This document shows positions 1 to 9,450 of a stretch of 64,000 bases of DNA, in pieces. This stretch comes from Candidatus Rokuibacteriota bacterium. GTDB taxonomy: Bacteria > Methylomirabilota > Methylomirabilia > Rokubacteriales > CSP1-6. The position numbers and the translations under genes were made by a program. The stretch lies in NCBI GenBank assembly GCA_003220345.1, contig QHSC01000082.1:1-64000 (forward strand), given 5' to 3'. The notes below the pieces were generated by a model. The model worked only from the letters and a program-made list of their open reading frames with translations. It did no database searches and had not been told where the DNA came from. The stretch's first letter is position 1. Every line of letters starts with the position of its first letter.

Positions 1-802
1 GATCGTGACGGCGGAACACCTCGACCAGGCCCTCCGCCTCGATCATGCGGAGCACCTCGCGCAGGCCGACCATGATCGACACCGCCGGGGTGAAGCGCGC
101 CTCGTTCCTCTGCGCGTACTTCCGCTCCTCCGTGAGATCCAGGTAGTACTTCGGGAGCTTGGATTGCTTGGTAGCCTCCCACGCTTTCTCGCTGAGGGCC
201 AGGAGGCCGAGCCCGGGGGGCAGCATCAGCCCCTTTTGCGACGCGGAGACAATGACGTCGATGCCCCAGGCGTCCATGGCGAGATCCGCGATGCCCAGGC
301 TCGACACGGCGTCCACGATCAAGATCGCCTCGGTGCCGCCCGTCACCTGCGCATACGCGCGGACGTCGTGGAGCACACCGGTCGAGGACTCGCTGTGCTG
401 GACGAGCACGGCCTTGACGCCGGGGTTCGCCCGCAGGGCTTCGGCGATGCGCGCCGCCGCCACCGTCTCGCCATGCGGCGCCTCCAGCTCGACGACATTC
501 AGTCCATATGCCTTGCAGATGGCCAGCCATCGCTGGGCGAAGGCGCCGGCATTGACCACGATCACTCGGTCGCCGGCGGACAGCGTGTTCGAGACGGCGG
601 CCTCCATGGCGCCGGTGCCGGTGCACGCAGGCGTCAGCACGTCCTCCCGAGTCTGCACGAGGCGCTTGAGGGCCTCCCGCACCTCGCGGAAGAGCGCATC
701 GTACTCCGGGGCGCGGTGATGGATGATCGGCCGGGCCATGGCGAGCAACACCTCGCTCGGGACGGGCGTGGGGCCCGGTGCCATCAGCTGGTACTTCTTC
801 AT
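1..802 (-). CDS. Class V aminotransferase, serine-pyruvate / alanine-glyoxylate type (3' end outside window)
   Basis: Reverse-strand translation MKKYQLMAPGPTPVPSEVLLAMARPIIHHRAPEYDALF...LIVDAVSSLGIADLAMDAWGIDVIVSASQKGLMLPPGLG; PLP-lysine motif SASQKGLM. Open to the left edge, so absent from the ORF track. Confidence 0.9.
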   Translation of the reverse strand, partial: MKKYQLMAPGPTPVPSEVLLAMARPIIHHRAPEYDALFREVREALKRLVQTREDVLTPACTGTGAMEAAVSNTLSAGDRVIVVNAGAFAQRWLAICKAYGLNVVELEAPHGETVAAARIAEALRANPGVKAVLVQHSESSTGVLHDVRAYAQVTGGTEAILIVDAVSSLGIADLAMDAWGIDVIVSASQKGLMLPPGLGLLALSEKAWEATKQSKLPKYYLDLTEERKYAQRNEARFTPAVSIMVGLREVLRMIEAEGLVEVFRRHD

Positions 803-890
803 TGCGAGGCTCCTTCCTCGGTTCGAGTGCGCTTCCGCCAGACTAGCAGAAGCTCGGCGGCCGAGGCAATGCGGAGGTATCATCTCGGGC

Positions 891-2939
891 ATGTCGAGCC
901 TGACCGTGCGGACCATGTGCCCCATGAACTGTCATCCCACCTTCTGCGGGATGCTCGTGGAGGTGTCGGACCAGGGTCGGCTGCTCGGTGTGCGCGGCGA
1001 TCCTGACAATCCCGACAGCCAGGGCTTTCTCTGCATCCGCGGCCGCGCGGCCGTGGAGCTTCCCCACAATGAGCGACGGATCCTGACGCCGCTCTTGCGG
1101 GAGGGCCGGCGGGGGGAAGATCGCTGGCGCGGCATCTCCTGGAACGAGGCGATCGATCGCATCAGCTCCGCGATCGAGAGCACGCGGCGCGAGCGCGTGG
1201 GCTTCTGGTTCGGTCACGGCGCGCATGTCACGGGCATCAACCGGCCCCTCATCATGCGCTTCGGTCATCTGGGCGGCATGCAGGTCTGGAATCCGGCCAT
1301 CGTCTGCTGGGCCATGGGCGCCTACGGGCTCGCCCTCACGGGCGTCATCGAGACGAATACCAAGGAAGACATGGCCAAGCACTCGCGCCTCGTCATCCTG
1401 TGGGGCGCCAACCTGGCCAGCCAGCCGACGACGTCGCCACATCTGGTCGAGGCGCGACGCCGCGGGGCGCGCGTCGTCGCCATCGACGTCCGCCGCGCCG
1501 AGGCATCCCGCCACGCGGACGAGACGCTCCTCATCCGTCCGGGCACCGATGCCGCCCTCGCTCTCGCCATGGCCCACGTGATCGTGGCTGAAGGATTCGT
1601 GGACGGCGACTTCATCGCGCGACATACGATTGGCTTCGAGAAGTATGCGGAGCACCTGAAGCGCTTCACGCCTGAGTGGGCGGCGGCGGAGACGGGGCTG
1701 GCCGCCGCGGACATCCGGCGCCTCGCCCGCGAATACGCGAGCGTGAAGCCCTCGATGATCGTGGTGGGCGGCGCCAGCATGTACAAGCATCGCCACGGCT
1801 GGGAGCCGGGACGCGCGGTGGCCACGCTCCCCGCGCTCACCGGCCAGCTCGGTCTCGCCGGAGGCGGCCTCGGCCCGCGCCACCGAGCCTTCCCGACGGG
1901 CGATCACCTCGCGGATCTCACCGCGGCCGATCGACGCGCGCCAGGCCCCTGGGTGCCCAGCCACATGTCTTCCATCGCGCAGCTCATACGCGAGGGTGGG
2001 CTCGATGTGCTGCTCACCGCGGGCACGGACATGCTCAATTCCTTCTCGGATGCCGCCTCGATCGAGCGCGATCTCGAGAAGGTCGGGCTCATCGTCGCCT
2101 ATGACCTCTTCGCCAATGACACGACCCGGCGCGTGGCGGATATCGTCCTGCCCGGCACCGTCTGGTTGGAGGACATCGGGCTCAAGGAGACGGCCACCCA
2201 CCTGTATTTAATGGAGAAGGCGCTCGAGCCCGCCGGGCAGGCGCGGCCCCTCATCTCGGTGCTCCGGGAGCTGGCCTCGCGGCTGGACATCAAGGACTTC
2301 TTCCCCTGGGCGGACCTCGAAGCCTACGTCGACGCGCTCCTGGCACCTCAGCGAGGCGGCGAGCTCACCGTGGCGCGCTTTCGGGACATGGGTGGCATCG
2401 CCGAGCGGAGCCGGCTCTCCCACGTGCCGTACCAGACCGGCGGTTACGCGACACCCTCGAGAAAGGTCGAGTTCTACTCAGAGCGCGCGATAGCCCTCGG
2501 GCTGCCCGCGATGCCGGGCTATACGGCCCCCGCGCCCGATGCCGGCCCCCCCGCTCATCCTCTCGAGTTCCGCCAGGGGCGTGTGCTGACGGCCTTTCAC
2601 TCCTTCTACGACAATGGCCGGGCGCTGCCCATGCTGGCCCGCGCCGAGCCTCATGCCGAGATCTGGATCCATCCGGCGGACGCGTCACCGCGCGGGATCG
2701 CCGACGGGCGCCGCATCGAGCTCAGCAACGACCGCGGCCGCTTCGAAGGCGTGGCGCGGGTGACGGAGGACGTGCTGCCGGGCGTGGTCTGGGCGCGCGA
2801 CGGCTGGCCGGGCCTCAACGGTCTCACGAGCGGAGAGGCCTGCCTGACTCCGGAGGCGAGCGAGGGCCTGGACCCGCGCATCCCGGGCGGCCAGTCGGCA
2901 TACGAGGCCCGGGTCGAGGCTCGACTGCTCCCCGTCTGA
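891..2939 (+). CDS. Molybdopterin-dependent oxidoreductase (formate dehydrogenase/DMSO reductase superfamily)
   Basis: MSSLTVRTMCPMNCHPTFCGMLVEV...GFLCIRG (N-terminal Cys cluster), WGANLASQPTTSPH, C-terminal molydopterin-binding domain; ATG at 891 preferred over the track start 723. Confidence 0.88.
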   Translation: MSSLTVRTMCPMNCHPTFCGMLVEVSDQGRLLGVRGDPDNPDSQGFLCIRGRAAVELPHNERRILTPLLREGRRGEDRWRGISWNEAIDRISSAIESTRRERVGFWFGHGAHVTGINRPLIMRFGHLGGMQVWNPAIVCWAMGAYGLALTGVIETNTKEDMAKHSRLVILWGANLASQPTTSPHLVEARRRGARVVAIDVRRAEASRHADETLLIRPGTDAALALAMAHVIVAEGFVDGDFIARHTIGFEKYAEHLKRFTPEWAAAETGLAAADIRRLAREYASVKPSMIVVGGASMYKHRHGWEPGRAVATLPALTGQLGLAGGGLGPRHRAFPTGDHLADLTAADRRAPGPWVPSHMSSIAQLIREGGLDVLLTAGTDMLNSFSDAASIERDLEKVGLIVAYDLFANDTTRRVADIVLPGTVWLEDIGLKETATHLYLMEKALEPAGQARPLISVLRELASRLDIKDFFPWADLEAYVDALLAPQRGGELTVARFRDMGGIAERSRLSHVPYQTGGYATPSRKVEFYSERAIALGLPAMPGYTAPAPDAGPPAHPLEFRQGRVLTAFHSFYDNGRALPMLARAEPHAEIWIHPADASPRGIADGRRIELSNDRGRFEGVARVTEDVLPGVVWARDGWPGLNGLTSGEACLTPEASEGLDPRIPGGQSAYEARVEARLLPV

Positions 2940-2987
2940 CGCCGGCCCCACGTTCTGCGGTAACGCTCAACTTCTAGAAGCGCCCCC

Positions 2988-4544
2988 TCACCCTGCCCTC
3001 TCCCCCGATGGGGGAGAGGGATTCAGAAGAAGAGCGTGGGCTGAGGTCTTCACGGAGCGGCCGAGGGCGGTGACGAAGATGGCTTCCCTGCCCGCGGCGT
3101 GGGGAGAGAAGAACGCGATCACGTCGCGGTCATAGAATGTCAGGCCGGTGGCGCCGAAGCGCTGCGCATAGGCGCCGAGATAGAGGCGACCCCCGATGAG
3201 ACCGGCCTCGAGGTTGGCCAGGCGATACCCGCGATTGCCATATGTCTCGAGGAGCACGTCGAGATCGGCGAGGAAGAAGACGGTCGAGCTCGACATGCCG
3301 CCGAGTGCCTGCTCGAGACAGAGATAGGCCGCCTCCTGACGGAAGTCACCCCGCTTCAGGAGCTCGAGGGTGTGCGCGGCCGGATGATAGGCGTAGGCGC
3401 CGGGCTCGATTCCCTCCACGGCGTGAACGGTCAGATAGAGATCCACCAGTCCCGAGGGCACGTCCGCCTGCCCGCCACGGGTGGCGTGCCAGAGCGCCGT
3501 GGAAAGCTCCTCGGCGCCGATGGCCGCGCCCGAGAACTCTCGCGTGGAGCCACGAGCAAGGATCGTGTCCGCCAGCGGGCGTCCCGCGCTCGGCCGCGGC
3601 GTCGGGAGGGGCACGAGGACACCCGCGGGCGGGCGGGCCGACCGCCAGGCGGCCTCGCGCCAGGCCATGACTTCGGCCTCGCTGTCCAGAGCCGAATTGG
3701 CATACGCATCACGCAGGAGTGGGTAATCGACCTCTGATTCCGACAGAGGAATCACCGGCGGCGCAATGGTCGCGATCACCGGCGGCGAGGGCGCGAATCC
3801 CGCAGGTCCACCCACGGGCGCCAGGAGCAGCGCGCCCTCCTTTTCCGGATCGACGGCGAGGAGCCCGTTGACCTCGAGATCCACGAATCCCGCCACGGCG
3901 CGCGCGGGCAGCGCCAGCGCGGTCGCGGCAGCGAGCAGATTCGCGAGCATGGTGCCTGAGTCCCAGAAGAGGTGGCGGTAGCCCCGCGCCTGATACTTCC
4001 AGGTGTTCCGCCAGTAGATGGCGGTGAGCGCGAGCACGGCGGGACGTGACGCCAGGTCCTCGTCCGCTGCCGCGATGGCGAGGGCGCCACGGAAGTCGCC
4101 GGCGCGGAGCTGGCGGAGCGCGAAGTCCCCCGGCGAGAAGTGATACACGCCGGCCGCCAGCCCCGTCACGCCCCCCGCCACGACGTACACCTCGGTCTGG
4201 AAGAGCGCGCCCGTCGATGGCGCAGCGCGGAAGTACATCACCCCGCCACCCGGATACGTCTGGCGCCTGGTCACACCTGCAGAGAAGAACAGGAGAGCGG
4301 CGAGCCGCTCCAGATCGAGCGGGGCGGCGGCGTCCACCTCGCCGGAGATCGCGGCCAGGGCGTCCATGGTCGGCACGGGGAAGTCGCGGGGCAGCGGGGT
4401 GACGGGCAGGTCGGGGTAGATCTTGAACGGCTCGGGCTTGTTGGACCAGTCGAGCCCGTGACTGCTCGCGCGCACGGATTCACGCGAGTGCCTGGTCGCC
4501 TCGTGATATCGCCGCGAGGCGTCGTGATCCCGATTGCCCGACAC
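2988..4544 (-). CDS. SagB-type / ThcOx-family dehydrogenase (two tandem nitroreductase-like domains)
   Basis: Two nitroreductase-like halves (SAGVTRRQTYPGGGVMYFRAAPSTGALFQTEVYVV... and ...VDLYLTVHAVEGIEPGAYAYHPAAHTLELLKRGDF...NLEAGLIGGRLYLGA). GTG start at 4544, five bases after the mtnA stop. Confidence 0.75.
   Translation of the reverse strand: MSGNRDHDASRRYHEATRHSRESVRASSHGLDWSNKPEPFKIYPDLPVTPLPRDFPVPTMDALAAISGEVDAAAPLDLERLAALLFFSAGVTRRQTYPGGGVMYFRAAPSTGALFQTEVYVVAGGVTGLAAGVYHFSPGDFALRQLRAGDFRGALAIAAADEDLASRPAVLALTAIYWRNTWKYQARGYRHLFWDSGTMLANLLAAATALALPARAVAGFVDLEVNGLLAVDPEKEGALLLAPVGGPAGFAPSPPVIATIAPPVIPLSESEVDYPLLRDAYANSALDSEAEVMAWREAAWRSARPPAGVLVPLPTPRPSAGRPLADTILARGSTREFSGAAIGAEELSTALWHATRGGQADVPSGLVDLYLTVHAVEGIEPGAYAYHPAAHTLELLKRGDFRQEAAYLCLEQALGGMSSSTVFFLADLDVLLETYGNRGYRLANLEAGLIGGRLYLGAYAQRFGATGLTFYDRDVIAFFSPHAAGREAIFVTALGRSVKTSAHALLLNPSPPSGERAG
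2996..3020. repeat. Perfect inverted repeat CCCTCTCCCCC-GAT-GGGGGAGAGGG (11-bp stem)
   Basis: Read directly; lies inside the last codons of the SagB-type gene (C-terminus ...NPSPPSGERAG*). Confidence 0.85.
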
Positions 4545-4548
4545 GGCC

Positions 4549-5565
4549 TCAGGTGAAGGAGTACGGAGGGCGAAAGATTCCGCGCTCCGTGATGATGCTG
4601 GTGATGAGCTCGGCGGGCGTGACGTCGAAGGCGGGATTGTAGACGGGGCTCTCGGCCGGCGCGGTCTGGCGGCCGGCCGTGCCGCGGACCTCGCTCGCGT
4701 CCCGCTCCTCGATGGGAATGGCGGCGCCCGAGGGAACGGACGCGTCGATGGTAGAGAACGGCGCCGCCACATAGAAGGGGACGCCGTGATGACGAGCGAG
4801 CACCGCCACCGAGTAAGTCCCGATCTTGTTGGCGGTGTCGCCGTTGGCCGCGATGCGATCGGCCCCCGTGACCACGAGGTCGACCTCGCCACGCTTCATC
4901 ACGAAGCCGGCGGCCACGTCCGAGATCAGCTTGTGGGGGATGCCTTCCTTCACCATCTCCCACGCGGTGAGCCGCGAGCCCTGCATGACGGGCCGCGTCT
5001 CGTCGACCCACACGAGGGCCACTTTCCCGCGCTCGTGCGCGGCCCGGATGACGCCGACCGCGGTGCCGTAGCCAGCGGTGGCCAGCGCCCCCGCGTTGCA
5101 GTGGGTGAGGATGCGCGCGCCCTCGGGCACCAGGTCGGCGCCGTGGGCGCCCAGCGCGTGGTTGGCGGCCAGGTCTTCCTCGAGGATGGCCTGGGCTTCT
5201 CCGAGCAGGCGCAGTTGAAGCGCGGGAACGGGCAGGGCCTGGTGCGCGGAGGCGACGGCGCGCATTCGATCGAGTGCCCGGAAAAGATTGACCGCGGTGG
5301 GCCGGGTGGCGGCAAGACCCTTGAAGGCCTCCTCGAGATCCGCGAGGAGCGTTTCCCCGTCCCGGGCGCGACTCTCGCGGGCGGCGAGGGCGACGCCAAA
5401 GGCGGCGGCGCAGCCGATGGCGGGCGCGCCGCGCACCACGAGGCTCCGGATCGACTCGGCGACGTCGCGCCAGCGCGTGTGCTCCCGCACGCGCTCCTCG
5501 ACGGGCAGGAGCGTCTGGTCGAGCAGGAGGAGGCGATCAGCTTCCCAGCGGATGGGCGTGATCAT
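4549..5565 (-). CDS. mtnA: S-methyl-5-thioribose-1-phosphate isomerase
   Basis: Full-length MtnA-like protein: SLVVRGAPAIGCAAAFGVALAARES, ILTHCNAGALATAGYGTAVGVIRAAHE, VTGADRIAANGDTANKIGTYSVAVLA. Confidence 0.93.
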   Translation of the reverse strand: MITPIRWEADRLLLLDQTLLPVEERVREHTRWRDVAESIRSLVVRGAPAIGCAAAFGVALAARESRARDGETLLADLEEAFKGLAATRPTAVNLFRALDRMRAVASAHQALPVPALQLRLLGEAQAILEEDLAANHALGAHGADLVPEGARILTHCNAGALATAGYGTAVGVIRAAHERGKVALVWVDETRPVMQGSRLTAWEMVKEGIPHKLISDVAAGFVMKRGEVDLVVTGADRIAANGDTANKIGTYSVAVLARHHGVPFYVAAPFSTIDASVPSGAAIPIEERDASEVRGTAGRQTAPAESPVYNPAFDVTPAELITSIITERGIFRPPYSFT

Positions 5566-5825
5566 TCAGGCAGGGCCGCGCCCGCGGGCAGCCGGAACCA
5601 TTTGTCCCGGGAGGCCGCCCCCCGCACCAGAGCGATGGAGGACGGGGGAATGGAGAGCCTCTCGGCCAGGAGCTCGATCACCGCGCGATTGGCGCGCCCG
5701 TCTTCCGGCGCGGCGGTGACGCGGACTCGGAGCGTGCCGGCCTGCCAGCCCACGATCGCGCTCGCCCGCGCCTTGGGCTGCACGCGCACGTGGAGCAGTC
5801 CCTCACGCGTTGGGCGGCTCGGCAT
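5562..5825 (-). CDS. DUF167 family protein (YggU-like)
   Basis: LHVRVQPKARASAIVGWQAGTLRVRVTAAPEDGRANRAVIELLAERLSIPPSSIALVRGAASRDKWF. Confidence 0.85.
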   Translation of the reverse strand: MPSRPTREGLLHVRVQPKARASAIVGWQAGTLRVRVTAAPEDGRANRAVIELLAERLSIPPSSIALVRGAASRDKWFRLPAGAALPE

Positions 5826-6285
5826 CCTCGGCGTTCGTCTTGAGATCCTGCTCGAGCAGGCGCTGGTACATCTCCACGGTGGCGCGCAGGCTTTCCGCGA
5901 GCTGGCGCCGCATGCGCCGGAGGGCCTGGATCTCAGAATGCAGATCGCCCTCCGCCTTGCGCGAGGCGTCGATGATGCGATCGGCCTGCGACTCGGCCTC
6001 GCGGATGATGACCCCCGCCTCGCGGCGCGCGTTCTCTTTCATCTCCTCCACGAGCCGCTGCGTGGTCATGAGCGTCTCCTGGAGCACCTTCTCGCGCTCC
6101 TCCAGGCCCCGGGTGCGCTCTTCGAGGGCCTGGAGCTGCTCCTTGAGCAGCGAGTTCTCCTTGAGAAGGGCCTCGTAGTCCGAGGCGAGGTCCTCCAGGA
6201 AGGTATCGACCTCCTGGGTGTCGAAGCCGCGGAACATCTTCACGGTGAACTGCTGCTGGCGGATATCCATCGGTGTGATGCGCAC
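5803..6285 (-). CDS. divIVA: DivIVA-domain protein
   Basis: MRITPMDIRQQQFTVKMFRGFDTQEVDTFLEDLASDYEALLKENSLLKEQLQALEER plus coiled coil. Confidence 0.9.
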   Translation of the reverse strand: MRITPMDIRQQQFTVKMFRGFDTQEVDTFLEDLASDYEALLKENSLLKEQLQALEERTRGLEEREKVLQETLMTTQRLVEEMKENARREAGVIIREAESQADRIIDASRKAEGDLHSEIQALRRMRRQLAESLRATVEMYQRLLEQDLKTNAEDAEPPNA

Positions 6286-6305
6286 AGTCGCCTCCTGTAC
6301 TTCCG

Positions 6306-6569
6306 CTAGAGCAGCAAGGCCAGCAAGACGCGGGGGATCACGTACCAGATCAGGAAGAGAAGGATCATCGGTGAAATGTCGAGGCCACCGAGCTTCTCCG
6401 GCGGGACGAGGGATCGAATGGGCGCCAGCACGGGCTCGGTCACGCGCCGCAGGAACTTCACGACGGGGTTGTACGGATTGGGCCGCACCCAGGTGATGAG
6501 TGCGGCGGCGATGACAATGATGGCGTAGACATCCAGCACCCTGAGAATGACACTGACCAGCCCGAACAT
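6306..6569 (-). CDS. YggT family membrane protein (YlmG)
   Basis: MFGLVSVILRVLDVYAIIVIAAALITWVRPNPYNPVVKFLRRVTEPVLAPIRSLVPPEKLGGLDISPMILLFLIW. Confidence 0.9.
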   Translation of the reverse strand: MFGLVSVILRVLDVYAIIVIAAALITWVRPNPYNPVVKFLRRVTEPVLAPIRSLVPPEKLGGLDISPMILLFLIWYVIPRVLLALLL

Positions 6570-6573
6570 TGGC

Positions 6574-7392
6574 TCAGTTCGCCCCCAGCTCCTTCGAGCG
6601 CTGCGTGGCGCGCTCGACGGCATTGATGAAGGTGCTCCGCACACCACCCTCCTCGAGAGCCGAGAGCCCCGCAATGGTGGTGCCGCCCGGCGAGGAAACC
6701 ATGTCCTTGAGCTGACCCGGATGCGCTCCCGTCTCCAGGATGAGTCGGGCCGAGCCCAGCACCGTTTGCGTGGCCAGGGTCATGGCCGTGGCGCGGTCGA
6801 GCCCCATCTTGACGCCGCCATCGGCCAGCGACTCGATCACGATGGCGACATAGGCGGGGCCCGAGCCCGAGAGCCCCGTCACCGCGTCCATGGCGCCCTC
6901 GTCCAACACCACCACCTTGCCCACGGCTCCGAAGAGCTCCTGGGCCGCCTCGAGGTCGCCGGGCTCGAGGCCTTCGGCGCGCGCGATCGCCGTCACGCCC
7001 TCCAGCACGAGGGCGGGCGTATTGGGCATGACGCGGATGAGGCGCGCGGGCTTGCCCAGATGCTCGCGGAGCTTCCGCGTGGCGACCCCGGCCGCGATGG
7101 AGATGAGGAGCTTGCTCCCGTCCACCACGGAGGCGATCTCCTTGAGGATCGCGCCCATGATCTGCGGCTTGACGGCGAGGATGACGACGTCGGCCGAGCG
7201 CACGAGGGCCACGTTGTCCTTGACGTGCTGGATGCCGTACTGCTTCGCGATGTCCGCCAGGCGATCGGCCCGCGCGTCCGATGCGGAGATGGTCTTGGCG
7301 GGGACCAGCCCGGTCTGCGTCAAGCCCTTGATGAGCGCTTCGCCCATGTTGCCGGCGCCGAGGAAGGCCACGCGCTTGCCCTTGATGCTCAC
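6574..7392 (-). CDS. proC: Pyrroline-5-carboxylate reductase
   Basis: KRVAFLGAGNMGEALIKGL, RVMPNTPALVLEG, VTGLSGSGPAYVAIVIESLADGGVKMGL; GTG start at 7392. Confidence 0.93.
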   Translation of the reverse strand: MSIKGKRVAFLGAGNMGEALIKGLTQTGLVPAKTISASDARADRLADIAKQYGIQHVKDNVALVRSADVVILAVKPQIMGAILKEIASVVDGSKLLISIAAGVATRKLREHLGKPARLIRVMPNTPALVLEGVTAIARAEGLEPGDLEAAQELFGAVGKVVVLDEGAMDAVTGLSGSGPAYVAIVIESLADGGVKMGLDRATAMTLATQTVLGSARLILETGAHPGQLKDMVSSPGGTTIAGLSALEEGGVRSTFINAVERATQRSKELGAN

Positions 7393-8084
7393 GCCCCGCC
7401 CTCCGTGACGGCGGGCCGGGGCGGGCGCGGGCCGAATATGGCGGTGCCCACTCGCACCATGGTCGCGCCTTCCTCGATGGCGACCTCGAAATCCCCGCTC
7501 ATGCCCATGGAGCAGTGCTCGAGGCCGACCGCATCGCGCAGCTCGCGGAGGCGCCGGAACCACGGCCGCGACGCCTCGGCGGAGTCGGCGGCGGGCGGGA
7601 TGCACATGAGACCGCGGACCTCGAGATACTTGAGCCCGGTGATGGCATCCAGGAGCCGCTTGAGCTCGGCCGGGTGGACGCCGCCCTTCTGGGCCTCCTC
7701 GCCGATGTTCACCTGGACGAGCACGCGCAGGGCGCGCTCGGCCTGGTGGGCGCGGCGGTCGAGCTCGTGCGCCAAATCCACGCGATCCACGGACTGGATC
7801 CAGTCGAAGAGGCGCGCGGCATCCCTTGCCTTGTTCGTCTGGAGCGAGCCGATGAGATGCCACGGCACCGGGCGGCCGAGGGATTCGACCTTCTCCTTGG
7901 CTTCCTGGACGCGATTCTCTCCAAGGGCCGGGACGCCTGCCTCGACGGCGAGCCGGATGCGCTCGAGCTCCACGGTCTTGGACACGCCGATGAGGAGGAC
8001 GTCGCCCGACCGGCGGTTCGCTCGCGCGCAGGCGGCGGCGACCCGCTCTTGTACCGCTCGAAGATTGGCGCGAATGTCGAGCAT
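7389..8084 (-). CDS. YggS/YlmE family pyridoxal-phosphate homeostasis protein
   Basis: LLIGVSKTVELERIRLAVEAGVPALGENRVQEAKEKVE, WHLIGSLQTNKAR, SMGMSGDFEVAIEEGATMVRVGTAIFG. Confidence 0.93.
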   Translation of the reverse strand: MLDIRANLRAVQERVAAACARANRRSGDVLLIGVSKTVELERIRLAVEAGVPALGENRVQEAKEKVESLGRPVPWHLIGSLQTNKARDAARLFDWIQSVDRVDLAHELDRRAHQAERALRVLVQVNIGEEAQKGGVHPAELKRLLDAITGLKYLEVRGLMCIPPAADSAEASRPWFRRLRELRDAVGLEHCSMGMSGDFEVAIEEGATMVRVGTAIFGPRPPRPAVTEGGA

Positions 8085-8175
8085 GAAGACCTGTCAGGCT
8101 GGCCGATTCTAGCACGCGCCGGCTCCGCCCTACCTGGGGAGCTCACCGAGGGGCGTCAAGGGCGTACCGCGAAGG

Positions 8176-8937
8176 CTAGGGTGTGGCGCTCAGCGGAAGG
8201 GCCGCAATCGTGACGAGTCGGCCGTTGTCTCCCCGACGATACGAATAGAAGAGGTCGCCCCGGCAGCCCGTGCAAAGGCGCGGGTTGGCGATGCGATCGC
8301 CACGCATTCCCGCCTCTCGGAGCTGCTCCTCGTTGGCCGCCCAGAGGTCGAGCATCCACTTGCCATTCCCCCGACTCCTCACCCACGATCCCCAGCGTCC
8401 GGGAAAGGCCGCATCGAGGCGAACGATGACGGGCTTGTCCACCTCGTAGCAGCAGGGTCCGATGGAAGGGCCGATGGCCGCGAGGAAGTGCTCGGGCTCG
8501 CCTCCCTCATTCCTGAGCGCGTCCACCGCGGCGCCCGCCACACCCTGTACGGTCCCCCGCCATCCGGCGTGGACGGCGGCCACGCGGCGCCCCTCGGGAT
8601 CGTAGAGAAGCACGGGCACGCAGTCGGCAGAGAAGACGGCGACGGGCAGCCCCGGCTTGTCGCTCATGAGCGCGTCGCCCTGCCCCGCGTGACCACCATG
8701 GCTCACGTGCGCCACGCTCGCCCCATGCACCTGCTTGAGAAAGGCGGCGGGCTGGGCAGCCAGGGCATGGGCCGCGAGCAGCTCCTGGGCCCCGGGGCCG
8801 AGGGGCGGGCCCGGCTCCCTGAAAGCGCTGACGCCGGGAAAGTGGCGCGTGGTGAAGAGATGGGGCAGGCCGGCCTCTTCCAGGAGCGAGCAGAGGTAGT
8901 GACTCGGCGGGTCACCGCGAAAATCGGGAGCGGTCAT
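8176..8937 (-). CDS. YfiH/YlmD (PgeF-like) multicopper-fold / purine nucleoside phosphorylase family
   Basis: LKQVHGASVAHVSHGG, VFSADCVPVLLYDPEGRRVAAVHAGWRGTVQGVAGAAVDAL, AIGPSIGPCCYEVD. Confidence 0.92.
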   Translation of the reverse strand: MTAPDFRGDPPSHYLCSLLEEAGLPHLFTTRHFPGVSAFREPGPPLGPGAQELLAAHALAAQPAAFLKQVHGASVAHVSHGGHAGQGDALMSDKPGLPVAVFSADCVPVLLYDPEGRRVAAVHAGWRGTVQGVAGAAVDALRNEGGEPEHFLAAIGPSIGPCCYEVDKPVIVRLDAAFPGRWGSWVRSRGNGKWMLDLWAANEEQLREAGMRGDRIANPRLCTGCRGDLFYSYRRGDNGRLVTIAALPLSATP

Positions 8938-8984
8938 GACCGCCTCATTCTCTCACGCGAAGCGGCGGCACGCCGGTCGAGCGG

Positions 8985-9419
8985 CTAGGGAGCGGGGACC
9001 GCCGCCGTGCAGTGACCGCATCGCGTGGCCCTGACCGGGATCGGCATGAGGCAGAGCGGGCACGGCCGGGTGGTGACGGGAGCAGGGGGCGCCGGGAAGA
9101 GCCGGTTGACCTGCCGGATGAACAGGAAGATCGCGAAAGCCACGATGACGAAGTCCACGATCGACTGCAGGAAGGCGCCGTAGTTGAGGGTGGGCGCGCC
9201 CGCTGCCTTGGCCGCGGCGATCGTCGGATATTTCGTGCTTGTCAGATTGACGAACAGGCTGGACACATCGGACTGGCCCAGGAGCAAGCCGATGGGCGGC
9301 ATGAGGATGTCGCCCACGAAGGACGCGACGATCTTGCCGAAGGCGGCCCCGATGACCACGCCGACGGCGAGCTCGACCACATTACCCCGCATGATGAAGT
9401 CTTTGAACTCTCGCAGCAT
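8985..9419 (-). CDS. mscL: Large-conductance mechanosensitive channel
   Basis: [48 protein letters not shown]...[21 protein letters not shown]. Confidence 0.95.
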   Translation of the reverse strand: MLREFKDFIMRGNVVELAVGVVIGAAFGKIVASFVGDILMPPIGLLLGQSDVSSLFVNLTSTKYPTIAAAKAAGAPTLNYGAFLQSIVDFVIVAFAIFLFIRQVNRLFPAPPAPVTTRPCPLCLMPIPVRATRCGHCTAAVPAP

Positions 9420-9450
9420 GTGGCCCTCCTCTCGCTCGGTGAGCGACGGG

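Noticed and set aside
5-1006. Plus-strand ORFs at the left edge (333 and 186 aa)
   Set aside because: They are antisense to a class V aminotransferase readable on the minus strand through the window edge.
843-2201. 452-aa minus-strand ORF opposite the molybdopterin oxidoreductase
   Set aside because: Antisense to a clear conserved CDS; low-complexity composition.
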